DNA from: a virus
DNA: 37,457 bases
Reading direction: 5' to 3' (one strand)
Virus record (IMG/VR): IMGVR_UViG_3300033141_003291
Coordinates: 1 to 37,457 of that record
Under the pieces are notes generated by a model, which was not told the DNA's origin, did no database searches, and saw nothing but the letters and a program-made list of their open reading frames with translations. Below are positions 7,783 to 15,058 of the stretch, piece by piece. The translations under genes were made by a program, and so were the position numbers. Each line of letters begins with the position of its first letter. Within the stretch, counting starts at the first letter, position 1.

Positions 7783-8502
7783 ATGAAAAGACTCACTTAT
7801 GATTATGTAAGATCACAGTTTGAGAAGGAAGGATACACTCTTTTATCTAAAAAATATAAGAATAATAAACAAAAACTAGAATATATTTGCTCAAATGGAC
7901 ACAAACATGAGATATCTTGGGATGCTTGGCAACAAGGCAGAAGATGTCCTTATTGTTCAGGCAAAATTAGTAAGACCATAGACGAGGTTAGAGAGATATT
8001 TAAAAAAGAAGGATACACTTTATTAACTAAAAAATATAATGGGATTAATCAAAAACTAGATTTTATATGTCCTAATGGACACAGACATTCAGTAAGATTA
8101 CACGATTTTCAAAAAGGAATTAGATGTGCTTATTGTTCAAACAGAGTAAGAATATCATATGATAAGATAAAACAATCATTTGAAAAAGAAAGTTACACTT
8201 TATTAACTAAAGAGTATAAAAATAATAAACAAAAGTTAGAATATATCTGTCCTAATGGACATAGACATTTCACTTCGTGGATTGAATGGAATATTAACAA
8301 ATATAGGTGTCCTTATTGTTCAGGTTTAGCTAGAAAGACAATTGAGGAAATAAGGAAAAGTTTTGAATCTGAAGGTTATAAACTTCTAACTAAAGAGTAT
8401 AAAAATAGTAAACAAAAACTAGAATATATTTGTCAGGTCAAAGATGCCCAAATTGTAATCCTTCTACTTCAAAACCAGAACACGAACTATTTAATTTCCT
8501 GA
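7783..8502 (+). CDS. Zinc-finger array of a broken Vsr-like homing endonuclease
   Basis: Four tandem zinc-finger modules begin this locus. Modules 1-3 are complete (ICSNGHKH..RCPYC, ICPNGHRH..RCAYC, ICPNGHRH..RCPYC). Module 4 reads normally to LEYIC and then loses the frame, so that the rest (QVKDAQIVILLL...) is nonsense. The nuclease half continues in the -1 frame from 8430. About 50 nt encoding the P-x-G-H core and tryptophans of finger 4 appear deleted. The break lies at the end of a 115-nt stretch identical to 32096-32210, where a second endonuclease is broken at the same base. The product as it stands would bind DNA at most. Confidence 0.7.
   Translation: MKRLTYDYVRSQFEKEGYTLLSKKYKNNKQKLEYICSNGHKHEISWDAWQQGRRCPYCSGKISKTIDEVREIFKKEGYTLLTKKYNGINQKLDFICPNGHRHSVRLHDFQKGIRCAYCSNRVRISYDKIKQSFEKESYTLLTKEYKNNKQKLEYICPNGHRHFTSWIEWNINKYRCPYCSGLARKTIEEIRKSFESEGYKLLTKEYKNSKQKLEYICQVKDAQIVILLLQNQNTNYLIS
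8321..8435 (+). repeat. 115-nt exact repeat ending at a frame break (copy 1)
   Basis: Identical base for base to 32096-32210. It covers one module from the last residues of a finger to LEYIC plus CA. Both copies lose the reading frame immediately after it, but continue into different sequence. Confidence 0.85.
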
Positions 8503-9347
8503 AACCTTATTTCTCAGACATAGTAAACAATGACAGGTCTCTAATTAAACCACTCGAATTAGATATAGTAATCCCAAGCAAAAAGACAGCTATTGAGTTT
8601 TGTGGTTTGTATTGGCATTCGGAATCCAAAGGTAAAGATAAAAACTACCACCTTGATAAACTAAATAAATGCAATGAAGTGGGATACAGATTGATAACAA
8701 TATTTGAAGATGAGTGGCTGAATAATCAGGATTTGGTAAAATCTCATCTATTGAACATACTATCCAAATCTACAGCTATCAAAATGAATGCCAGAGATTG
8801 CAGAATAAAAGAAATAGATGCCAAGTCAGCTAGAAATTTTGTTGATAAGTTTCATCTTCAAGGATATAACGGTTCGACAGTGAAACTAGGTGCTTTTTAT
8901 AATGATGAGTTAGTATCGGTTATGACTTTTTCAAAGTTGTCAATCTCTAAAGGGCAGAAAAATATCAATGGAATATATGAGATAAGTAGATTTTGCTCCG
9001 ATACGAGTTATCTTATAAGAGGGATAGCATCCAAACTATTGAAATATTTCATTAATAATTACAATCCTATTAAAATAATCTCTTATGCAGATAGACGCTG
9101 GAGTGATGGTAATCTTTATAAGAGATTAGGTTTTAATTTTGTACACAACACTGATCCTAATTATTGGTATATAACTGAAAATGGTAGAATACATAGATTC
9201 AATTTCAGGAAGTCAGAACTCAGTAAAAAACTTGAACATTTTGATCCCAATCTTACAGAATATCAGAATATGTTAAACAATGGATATTGTAGAATTTGGG
9301 ATTGTGGTAATATGAAATTCGAATTAGGAGTCCCAAATGGAAATTAA
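8430..9347 (+). CDS. Vsr-like (EDxHD) homing nuclease with GNAT-like domain, broken from its array
   Basis: It opens with the stub SGQRCPNC of a truncated finger; TTG 8430 is only a formal start. Next comes a Vsr-fold nuclease: ELDIVIPSKKTAIEFCG, LYWHSE, a K..YHLDK helix and GYRLITIFEDEW, the EDxHD pattern known from I-Bth0305I-type homing enzymes. The second half (IKEIDAKSARNFVDKFHLQG, KLGAFYNDELVSVMTF, LKYFINNYNPIKIISYADRRW) looks like a GNAT/Mom-like fold often fused to this nuclease; its role is unknown. The copy within 32924-34540 is intact and about 70% identical by eye. It ends 11 nt inside the next small gene. Confidence 0.75.
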   Translation: MSGQRCPNCNPSTSKPEHELFNFLKPYFSDIVNNDRSLIKPLELDIVIPSKKTAIEFCGLYWHSESKGKDKNYHLDKLNKCNEVGYRLITIFEDEWLNNQDLVKSHLLNILSKSTAIKMNARDCRIKEIDAKSARNFVDKFHLQGYNGSTVKLGAFYNDELVSVMTFSKLSISKGQKNINGIYEISRFCSDTSYLIRGIASKLLKYFINNYNPIKIISYADRRWSDGNLYKRLGFNFVHNTDPNYWYITENGRIHRFNFRKSELSKKLEHFDPNLTEYQNMLNNGYCRIWDCGNMKFELGVPNGN

Positions 9348-9510
9348 AGACTTTGTAAGAGATATGGCAATTCAGGAAATTTGCCAATTCTCAGGTAACC
9401 CGACCACAGAGTATGAAATAAGTACAGTAGATCTTCTTACCAAATTTGGTACTGAAGTTTTGTCTAGGTGGATTGCAATTCACAAAGATGTTATCAAAAA
9501 AGATAACTAG
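9337..9510 (+). CDS. Small protein of unknown function (57 aa)
   Basis: A short gene starting at ATG 9337 with TTAGGAG 6 nt upstream, overlapping the end of the endonuclease frame by 11 nt. The product MEIKDFVRDMAIQEIC...RWIAIHKDVIKKDN is mixed-charge and probably helical, with no motif I recognise. The good ribosome binding site and the overlap with the following lipoprotein start argue that it is real. It is probably a resident phage gene whose upstream neighbour became the inserted endonuclease. Confidence 0.6.
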   Translation: MEIKDFVRDMAIQEICQFSGNPTTEYEISTVDLLTKFGTEVLSRWIAIHKDVIKKDN

Positions 9511-9760
9511 TTTAATACTTTTACTTTTCCTATGTGGTTGTATTACAGCTCAGCCTCCAAAATTATTAACTGACTCAAATAAAGATATTCCATATAAGTA
9601 TAGAATAGAACAGTGGCAGAAAAGAATCCATAAAGAAGGTTGGACAATTTCATTGGTTGACGAAATTGTCAATTCTTGCAAATCATACTCAAGCTATACT
9701 CCAGATAGTATAGATCATTGGGATACTTTCAAAGAAATAGTTTACAATCATTTCTTTTAA
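9488..9760 (+). CDS. Lipoprotein, N-terminal part (frame broken)
   Basis: From ATG 9488 the protein begins MLSKKITSLILLLFLCGC, a lipoprotein signal peptide with lipobox LCGC and lipidated Cys18, so it would be anchored in a membrane. After the signal the mature part (YRIEQWQKRIHKEGWTISLV) is a helical soluble domain. The frame ends at 9760 after YNHFF, and the next frame continues LLNYPNDTRILIVDV without a gap in sense. Adding one T in the TTTCTTTT stretch at 9753-9760 restores one ORF to 9939. I do not know its function; infection-stage lipoproteins of phages sometimes block superinfection. Confidence 0.6.
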   Translation: MLSKKITSLILLLFLCGCITAQPPKLLTDSNKDIPYKYRIEQWQKRIHKEGWTISLVDEIVNSCKSYSSYTPDSIDHWDTFKEIVYNHFF

Positions 9761-9939
9761 ACTATCCCAACGATACCAGAATATTAATTGTTGATGTAGC
9801 AGGAAGTAATCTGGATCATGCTCTATTTAAAATAAGATTACCAAATGGAAAATGGAAGATTTATGAAACATTGTCAAGTTCATCACTATATCTTCCATTA
9901 GTGGAATTTGATGAATACCATATTTGGTATTATGATTGA
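9718..9939 (+). CDS. C-terminal continuation of the lipoprotein gene
   Basis: The sense portion starts near 9757 (LLNYPNDTRILIVDVAGS) and includes NLDHALFKIRLPNGKWKIYE; the start at 9718 is formal only. The DHA...NGKW pattern is faintly like the His/Asn part of papain-like peptidases, but I see no convincing nucleophile Cys, so I do not assign an enzyme. It is best read as the second half of the lipoprotein that begins at 9488, separated by a one-base change in a T-rich run. A -1 ribosomal shift there is possible but the site is not canonical. Confidence 0.5.
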   Translation: MGYFQRNSLQSFLLNYPNDTRILIVDVAGSNLDHALFKIRLPNGKWKIYETLSSSSLYLPLVEFDEYHIWYYD

Positions 9940-9950
9940 AAGGTGATTAA

Positions 9951-10298
9951 ATGGCTTTATCAGAAAGAACAAAAACAAAAATATCAGGGAGTGAGAAGAG
10001 AGATATAAATGAAATCTATCCCGATAGAGAAGCTACTTATCCTTATGAAAAAAAGGATACTGGAACTACATACCGATTAAATGATGAAGTTCCACGTACT
10101 AGTGAAGATATGCATGATCTGTTTACTTGGCAACATGGAGATACAATCTATGGTACTCATGCCAAATCGCATTCTGGAATGGCAGGTTACATAAAAGATA
10201 TAAATAAAGCTTATGGTAAAGAAGATCAATATAAGGATATTTATCTAGATAATTTTAAGAAGATCTCGGATGAAAAGAAGAGGTTTGAATTGATATAA
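9951..10298 (+). CDS. Unknown protein (115 aa)
   Basis: A hydrophilic 115-residue protein with a disordered N-terminus (SERTKTKISGSEKRD) and a short compact part around DLFTWQHGDTIYGTHAKSHSG. No transmembrane segment or known motif. GGTGATTAA precedes the ATG. The last base of its stop is the first base of the next start (TAATG), so both are translated together. It belongs to a run of small accessory genes between capsid and lysis genes. Confidence 0.6.
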   Translation: MALSERTKTKISGSEKRDINEIYPDREATYPYEKKDTGTTYRLNDEVPRTSEDMHDLFTWQHGDTIYGTHAKSHSGMAGYIKDINKAYGKEDQYKDIYLDNFKKISDEKKRFELI

Positions 10299-10501
10299 TG
10301 GGTGATCGCTATATATTAGAAATGAGTTGTCCAAAATGTGGATTTATAGATGATGAAGTACCTTTTGCTCCTACCTGTGGATTTGTAGATTGGGTATGTC
10401 CAAAGTGTGGATATAAGCTCGATCTTTGTAAATTCACTGGAATAAGTTATGAGGATGCTTCAAATGCTGATTTAATAGGAGATATAGTTGATGAACTATA
10501 A
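10298..10501 (+). CDS. Small zinc-ribbon protein
   Basis: 67 residues with CPKCGF at residues 10-15 and CPKCGY at about 34-39, a C-x2-C...C-x2-C zinc ribbon, plus further Cys residues at 27 and 44. The tail is acidic (DLIGDIVDEL). Such small ribbons often bind nucleic acid or a host polymerase, but the partner is unknown. It overlaps both neighbours, so it is part of one operon. Confidence 0.65.
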   Translation: MGDRYILEMSCPKCGFIDDEVPFAPTCGFVDWVCPKCGYKLDLCKFTGISYEDASNADLIGDIVDEL

Positions 10502-10835
10502 TGTCTGTGAAACTGATAGGTTTGATAGAGCCATATTCTATAAAGTTCATTGTATGTGTGGTGATGATGACCATACTGTAGTTTTAGAGCTTGATTACGA
10601 TGAAGACCTAAATGAGATTACATTAAGCTTTTATAATAAAATGTATTATATAGCTCCTAGTGAAAACTGGCTCAGTCGTTTCTGGGAAAAATTGAAGGTA
10701 TCTCTATTGGTTCTATTTAAAGGTTATATATCATTGGAAGGGTATTTATTGATACATGGTGAAAGACATCTTAATGATTTCATAAAGGCCTTGGAAGAGG
10801 GAAAGACATACTTAAAAAGTCGGAGGACTAAGTAA
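10491..10835 (+). CDS. Unknown protein (114 aa)
   Basis: Starts at ATG 10491 inside the end of the zinc-ribbon gene, with GGAGA 8 nt upstream; an in-frame TTG lies three bases earlier. The protein has an N-terminal beta-rich part with CMCGDDDHTVVLELDYDED, then a tryptophan-rich helix (ENWLSRFWEKLKVSLLVLF) and a second helix at the end. The pattern suggests a small globular protein. I do not recognise the family. Confidence 0.6.
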   Translation: MNYNVCETDRFDRAIFYKVHCMCGDDDHTVVLELDYDEDLNEITLSFYNKMYYIAPSENWLSRFWEKLKVSLLVLFKGYISLEGYLLIHGERHLNDFIKALEEGKTYLKSRRTK

Positions 10836-11327
10836 ATGGCAGAATGTTTAATTTGTGGTAAAGAAATGAAGAATCTTCCACAGCATGTCAAAATGGCACA
10901 TAAAATGACTATGGAAGAATATCAGAAAACTATTGATGGATCTGGTGAAATTGAGGAATTACCAGAAGGTAGTACACCAGAAGCAGATTCTATAACATCA
11001 AACGAGTTAGTTAATAATAGGTTTGATGATAAACCAGAGTTAACAGAAGAAGACACAATTGAGAAACTATGTAAAGAAAAGGATATTACGCTTAAGGAAT
11101 TATTGTCTTTGATCAGGAGATTCAAAACTGGCTCTTCTTTAGATGTTACTCAGACAATAAAACAAAAGATTGATTTAGGTAAACGTGGAGCAGAAGCTCT
11201 AAAAAATGAAAAGAAGGTAGAAACTGATAATCTCAGTATAGCTGAATCTCTTGTTAAAGACCATAATTTTAAAGTTATAACTGTTAGAAGTGGACCACCT
11301 AAAGTGTGGGTCTTAGAAAAAGGATAA
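10836..11327 (+). CDS. Ros/MucR-like single zinc-finger protein
   Basis: A 163-residue protein opening with CLICGKEMKNLPQHVKMAH, a C-x2-C-x9-H-x4-H finger followed by MTMEEYQ, like the Ros/MucR finger of prokaryotic regulators. The same finger type begins the intron endonuclease at 5452. The middle is acidic and disordered; residues about 75-163 contain a helical part (TIEKLCKEKDITLKELLSLIRRF) that could be a second DNA-contacting or dimerising unit, and a short strand end. A phage transcription regulator is plausible but not shown. CGGAGGA lies 8 nt before the start. Confidence 0.6.
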   Translation: MAECLICGKEMKNLPQHVKMAHKMTMEEYQKTIDGSGEIEELPEGSTPEADSITSNELVNNRFDDKPELTEEDTIEKLCKEKDITLKELLSLIRRFKTGSSLDVTQTIKQKIDLGKRGAEALKNEKKVETDNLSIAESLVKDHNFKVITVRSGPPKVWVLEKG

Positions 11328-11364
11328 TTGTATCCTTCATCTTGTTGGAGGAGGTGTGTTATAA

Positions 11365-11676
11365 GTGGGTGATACACACTGGCGTTCAAATTTAAAAGGT
11401 AAAAATGGTACTGAAACCATAAGTAATTTTGCTACTATTGGTGGTACTAATATAACTGCATCTGATACTGTACAGGGTGCTAAAGTAGTTGCTACATCCT
11501 ATCTCACTGTAGGAAGTCGCTATATCTTCTATGGAGATAGTAACACAAGTGCAAGTATTGTTGCAGAAGCTACAGCTTTGGTAGCAACACCTATTAAGGG
11601 AAGTATGTATATGTCAAGCACAGGTAATGTGTGGGTGTATAAATCAGACAGTGCAGCTTCTCCTTTACTATATTAA
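11365..11676 (+). CDS. Probable virion protein with beta-rich fold (103 aa)
   Basis: Starts at GTG 11365 behind the strong GGAGGAGGTG. The protein is rich in Thr, Ser, Gly and Ala with alternating strand pattern and no charged helices, typical of phage decoration, fibre or head-spike pieces. The segment SMYMSSTGNVWVYKSDSAASPLLY resembles C-terminal beta segments of virion proteins. A hairpin follows the stop. The assignment to a structural role is by composition and expression signals only. Confidence 0.55.
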   Translation: MGDTHWRSNLKGKNGTETISNFATIGGTNITASDTVQGAKVVATSYLTVGSRYIFYGDSNTSASIVAEATALVATPIKGSMYMSSTGNVWVYKSDSAASPLLY

Positions 11677-11687
11677 TCTAATCTAAT

Positions 11688-11710
11688 GGAGCTACTTTCC
11701 TAGTAGCTCC
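11688..11710 (+). terminator. Hairpin terminator-like element
   Basis: GGAGCTACT at 11688-11696 pairs with AGTAGCTCC at 11702-11710 around a 5-nt loop, followed by ACTTTCCCC. The T-run is weak. It ends the run of small genes; the 144-nt gap 11677-11820 holds this hairpin and an AAGGAG site for the next gene, and otherwise nothing I can name. Confidence 0.6.
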
Positions 11711-11820
11711 ACTTTCCCCATTTAACACAAGATTTCTCCATCGGAATTGATTTCTAAAAGTTAGAGCTACGTTCTCCCGCAGGTTTTGAATAAAAAATAA
11801 AGTAAGGAGTTGAATCTTAC

Positions 11821-12213
11821 ATGTCTATTGTTAGCACAAGTGGGCGATTATTCTATACAAAGTATAATGTCGCCTCAACTGGATTTGTATATGACAGCAA
11901 TGGAAATGCTGATAGTGATACAGGTTGGCAGAATTGTCAGGCTGATTACATTGTCGTACAAACTCGCCTAGCTACCCATCTCAGAAGTGGAAATCTCACA
12001 TTAAGAATCGAAGGAAAATTTGACACAATGGATCGTGCTGCATCCATCAAGACGGCAGTGTATACTGCTGCTCAAGATATTGATGAATTGCATGTTATTG
12101 ATGAAAGATTGAAAGAGATTCGTGTTGGTGTCAAATCCGATACTGTTCCGGCCAGTCTATTGGCAAGCCCGTGCTATGTCTATGCTGGATTATGCTTAAC
12201 GGAGGCTAGATAA
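11821..12213 (+). CDS. Probable virion structural protein (130 aa)
   Basis: A beta-rich 130-residue protein (GRLFYTKYNVASTGFVYDSNG...LRSGNLTLRIEGKFDT) with few lysines and a higher G+C content than the surrounding accessory genes, as for the capsid genes. It lies directly before the lysis set with a 1-nt stop/start overlap (TAATGG). The fold pattern suggests a virion protein such as a head spike or a tail-tip component; no decisive motif is seen. Confidence 0.5.
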   Translation: MSIVSTSGRLFYTKYNVASTGFVYDSNGNADSDTGWQNCQADYIVVQTRLATHLRSGNLTLRIEGKFDTMDRAASIKTAVYTAAQDIDELHVIDERLKEIRVGVKSDTVPASLLASPCYVYAGLCLTEAR

Positions 12214-12518
12214 TGGCTGGTCTTAATCTTAGTAATAAAGTATGGCAGACAGTGCTTGGTGTTTTATTGGCGAGTTTTTTATCAATGGGAGCCTGGGTAT
12301 TTTCAGCAGTTCGTGACATGCCAAATAAGTATGTTACGAGAACTGAAATGAGTACTACAATAACGTTGATAGAGAATATGGATAAGAAGTTGACCAATAT
12401 TCAAACATGTGTAATGGAATTTCCAGAGAAATATCCACAAAAGAATGATTTGGAATACAGACTTCAACGTATTGAGACAAAATTAGACAAGATAATGTCA
12501 ATTATAAATAGTGAGTGA
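12213..12518 (+). CDS. Membrane-anchored coiled-coil protein of the lysis region
   Basis: 101 residues: a transmembrane helix at about residues 9-31 (VWQTVLGVLLASFLSMGAWVF) followed by a soluble coiled coil (YRLQRIETKLDKIMSII). Phages often carry such a one-helix protein next to endolysin and holin, where it may be a holin partner or spanin-like protein. It overlaps the preceding gene by 1 nt and precedes the endolysin by 6 nt. The exact lysis role is inferred from context. Confidence 0.6.
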   Translation: MAGLNLSNKVWQTVLGVLLASFLSMGAWVFSAVRDMPNKYVTRTEMSTTITLIENMDKKLTNIQTCVMEFPEKYPQKNDLEYRLQRIETKLDKIMSIINSE

Positions 12519-12524
12519 TGATTA

Positions 12525-12968
12525 ATGTCTAATATAAACTGGAAATGTGTCAGATTCTTCAAACCAGAAGAATTTGACGATCCACTTATTGCTGGTAGTG
12601 GTAGGAATATAGATGGTAGAACACTCTTCCTACTTGATAAGCTTCGTGGGGAGACTGGATGGGCAATAATTACGCACTGGCAAATTGGAGGATGCGTAGA
12701 CATGAATGGTGTTCATGGTCATTCTGATAATAGCTATCATTTGTTAAGAAGAGGATGTAAGGCAGTAGATTTCCACTTTAAGACAAATAAAAATCCTAGA
12801 GAACAATTTTATGCTGTTATGATGGCAGGTTTTACCGGAATTGGAGTCTACTATGATTGGAAATGGAATGGTGAATTATTACCAATTGGTTTCCATGTAG
12901 ATACCAGACCAAAAGAAAGAATGCAAGTCTGGAAGAGAGAAAAGGGTAAATATATTTATTTGTTATAG
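12525..12968 (+). CDS. Endolysin, M15-family zinc peptidase
   Basis: A 147-residue peptidase that should cut cross-links or stem peptides of peptidoglycan at lysis. Zinc ligands of the M15A/VanY-like fold are visible in order: His in NSYHLLRRG, Asp in KAVDFHF, and His in IGFHVDTRP; the last motif with HVD is typical. No signal peptide is seen, so it needs the holin encoded 9 nt downstream to leave the cytoplasm. M15-like virion maturation enzymes are an alternative, but the holin next to it supports an endolysin. Confidence 0.82.
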   Translation: MSNINWKCVRFFKPEEFDDPLIAGSGRNIDGRTLFLLDKLRGETGWAIITHWQIGGCVDMNGVHGHSDNSYHLLRRGCKAVDFHFKTNKNPREQFYAVMMAGFTGIGVYYDWKWNGELLPIGFHVDTRPKERMQVWKREKGKYIYLL

Positions 12969-12977
12969 GAGATAATT

Positions 12978-13388
12978 ATGGGATTTTTAACGTTTATTCC
13001 AATACTTGGAAAGATTCTTGATAAAGGTCTTGGCATAGTTGATAAGTTTGTTGAAGATAAGGATAAGGCTAATGAACTCAAGGCTGCAATTAAGGATAAA
13101 ATTTTAGTTCAAGACCATGAAGAAAATCTTGAACTCATTAAAGGGCAGGTAGATATTATTCTGGCTGAAGCTAAAGGTAGTTGGCTCCAGAGAAATTGGA
13201 GACCTCTCTTAATGCTCACGATTATTGCTATCATCTTCAACAACTATGTTCTTTTCCCGTATCTTTCAATGTTTACTGATAAAGCAACCATGTTAACATT
13301 ACCTGGTGGGCTTTGGGCACTCCTAACTGTTGGAGTTGGTGGTTACGTTGGTGGCAGGACTTATGAGAAGATAACAGGAAAAAACTAA
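12978..13388 (+). CDS. Holin (GTA holin / 3TM family)
   Basis: 136 residues with an amphipathic N-terminus, a charged middle (LVQDHEENLELIKGQVDIIL) and then WLQRNWRPLLMLTIIAIIF, a second hydrophobic segment around LPGGLWALLTVGVGGYVGG, and the tail RTYEKITGKN. The motif W-x-Q-R-x-W-R-P followed by two or three membrane helices is characteristic of the gene-transfer-agent type holin family. It would form the membrane lesions that release the endolysin. It closes the lysis set; the sugar block starts 1 nt after its stop. Confidence 0.85.
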   Translation: MGFLTFIPILGKILDKGLGIVDKFVEDKDKANELKAAIKDKILVQDHEENLELIKGQVDIILAEAKGSWLQRNWRPLLMLTIIAIIFNNYVLFPYLSMFTDKATMLTLPGGLWALLTVGVGGYVGGRTYEKITGKN

Positions 13389-13389
13389 T

Positions 13390-14664
13390 ATGGAAAAATT
13401 ATATATTGATGATGATTGTGTAACTTCATTCTTTATAGGCTCATTATACTATTTCATCCAGAAATGGCAGGGATATCTAAGATATTTAAAATTTGAAAAA
13501 TACAATATTAAATTTCACTGTCTAGTCTCTGATTTTTCGTATCTTACTTTAGATTTGCCGGTTGAGTTCTATAAAATGGGATTTCAAGGTAAGGGATATG
13601 AAGCAGTATTAGACCAGAGAGAGGAACTCACATCTCCTCATATCTATTCTCAACTAATAAAATATTTCAGAAATTACTACAATAGAGATAAAGCTATCGA
13701 AATATGGACTCCTAGAAATTCCGATACCTTCTGGATAGATAAAAAACCACAAATTTTTACTCAATATGTCTCTAATCTAATAGAGCATGATAAACCAATT
13801 ATCAGTATATTTCCTGGAAATGACATAAATGGTTTCAATATTCCGCCTGTTATCTGGCAGAGAGTGATAGATATACTGAGCCAGCATTATATTCTTGTTG
13901 TTTCTAGTTTAGATACTAATCTTTCTTTAAGACTTGATAATGAAAATATAGTAAATCTAGTATCATATAATGAAGATGATAAATTAGAACAGATAATAGG
14001 ATATCTTAATAATTCAATCTGTTCAATAGGTATGAATAATGGGTTAGCTCATGTTGGGATACTCACTAGATGTCCAACTTACTTGATTGGAAATTTTGAT
14101 GAGAGAGAAAATCATTCAGAAACTATCACAGCAAACAGGAAATTATCAGATTATAGAGCAATAGATGAAAAAACTATTTTAGATGATGTAGAACTTTTTA
14201 TTAGAAAATTAATGGAGTTGGAAGAGTCAACAATCAGAAAAATAGGTAGGTTGCCACTTGGTATTTTATATAATCATATTAGGATTGAAGGTTTGCTGAT
14301 AACTGATGATTTGATGTTAATTGATAATGTATTGGAAAATTTGGATATATCAAAACTCTATCTTAAGTCTAAATACAAGATGGAAGATGAAAGAGTAATT
14401 AATGTTAAAAGTCTCAAGGAAGTAAAAGCAGGATTAAATTTTGCCTATATAGATTCTGTGAAAAACTTGAATAAGAATATCAAAGATTCTTGGAATCTTG
14501 TTAAAGAATATGGGATTCTAGCTGGATCAAATTTTGATAACTATGATGTTAAAATAGCCTTACAGAAAGCTCTCTCTGGAAAAGAAGTAAATTATGGTAA
14601 AATAGAGGAACAGAACTATGAATGGTGGATACAAAAAGACGACAATATTTTTGGTAACGGGTAG
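13390..14664 (+). CDS. GT9-like glycosyltransferase fused to a degenerate methyltransferase domain
   Basis: 424 residues. The first ~280 are a GT-B fold resembling GT9/heptosyltransferases, with a sugar-nucleotide site around CSIGMNNGLAHVGILTRCPTYLIG. The last ~140 align with the Methyltransf_24-type domain at the end of the protein at 15059, but the SAM loop is lost (GVEIGVDEGYNS in the paralogue, GILYNHIRIEGLLI here) and YIDGNHRYE has become YIDSVKNLN. The final YEWWIQK still matches DWW(I/T). The transferase may work while the methyltransferase half is a non-catalytic relic. The next gene overlaps by 47 nt. Confidence 0.7.
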   Translation: MEKLYIDDDCVTSFFIGSLYYFIQKWQGYLRYLKFEKYNIKFHCLVSDFSYLTLDLPVEFYKMGFQGKGYEAVLDQREELTSPHIYSQLIKYFRNYYNRDKAIEIWTPRNSDTFWIDKKPQIFTQYVSNLIEHDKPIISIFPGNDINGFNIPPVIWQRVIDILSQHYILVVSSLDTNLSLRLDNENIVNLVSYNEDDKLEQIIGYLNNSICSIGMNNGLAHVGILTRCPTYLIGNFDERENHSETITANRKLSDYRAIDEKTILDDVELFIRKLMELEESTIRKIGRLPLGILYNHIRIEGLLITDDLMLIDNVLENLDISKLYLKSKYKMEDERVINVKSLKEVKAGLNFAYIDSVKNLNKNIKDSWNLVKEYGILAGSNFDNYDVKIALQKALSGKEVNYGKIEEQNYEWWIQKDDNIFGNG

Positions 14665-15055
14665 ACCAGGTAGTGGAAAGACAACTCTTGGTAGAAGACT
14701 GTGTGAGTTTAAGAGAAGTCAAGGTCATAGTGCAGTTCTTCTTGATGGTGATGAATTAAGAGAAGTTCTTGAGTATAAAGATTTTACTGAGGCTGGAAGG
14801 AAAAGATGGATGTTGAGAGTAGCAGGGTTAGCTAAGATTCTTGAATACAACGATGTTATTCCAGTAATTGCTCTAGTTAGTCCATATCGAGAGACGAGAA
14901 AGAAAATCGCAAAGATGTTTAAATCATTTAAATTAATATATATTCAGAGTGATTCTGAGCGAATGTGGGAAGGTTCAGTTTATGAAGAGCCACAAGATGA
15001 TGAAAAACCTATTAAACTGTTTAGAAAAGGTAAGAAAATAACTCAAGTGGAGTAA
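14618..15055 (+). CDS. APS kinase (CysC)-like P-loop protein
   Basis: A 145-residue kinase resembling adenylylsulfate kinase, which makes PAPS from APS and ATP. Seen: Walker A GRPGSGKTT at residues 15-23, LLDGDELRE, FTEAGRKRWMLRVAGLA, ALVSPYRETRKK and LIYIQSD. It is shorter than CysC (about 200): between MWEG and SVYEEP the family's KGLYKKAR..FTG lid of some 20 residues is absent in frame. That lid contacts APS, so activity on another substrate or loss of activity is possible. The start ATG lies inside the preceding gene behind AGAGGAA. With the sulfotransferase at 22669 it suggests sulfation. Confidence 0.72.
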   Translation: MNGGYKKTTIFLVTGRPGSGKTTLGRRLCEFKRSQGHSAVLLDGDELREVLEYKDFTEAGRKRWMLRVAGLAKILEYNDVIPVIALVSPYRETRKKIAKMFKSFKLIYIQSDSERMWEGSVYEEPQDDEKPIKLFRKGKKITQVE

Positions 15056-15058
15056 TAG

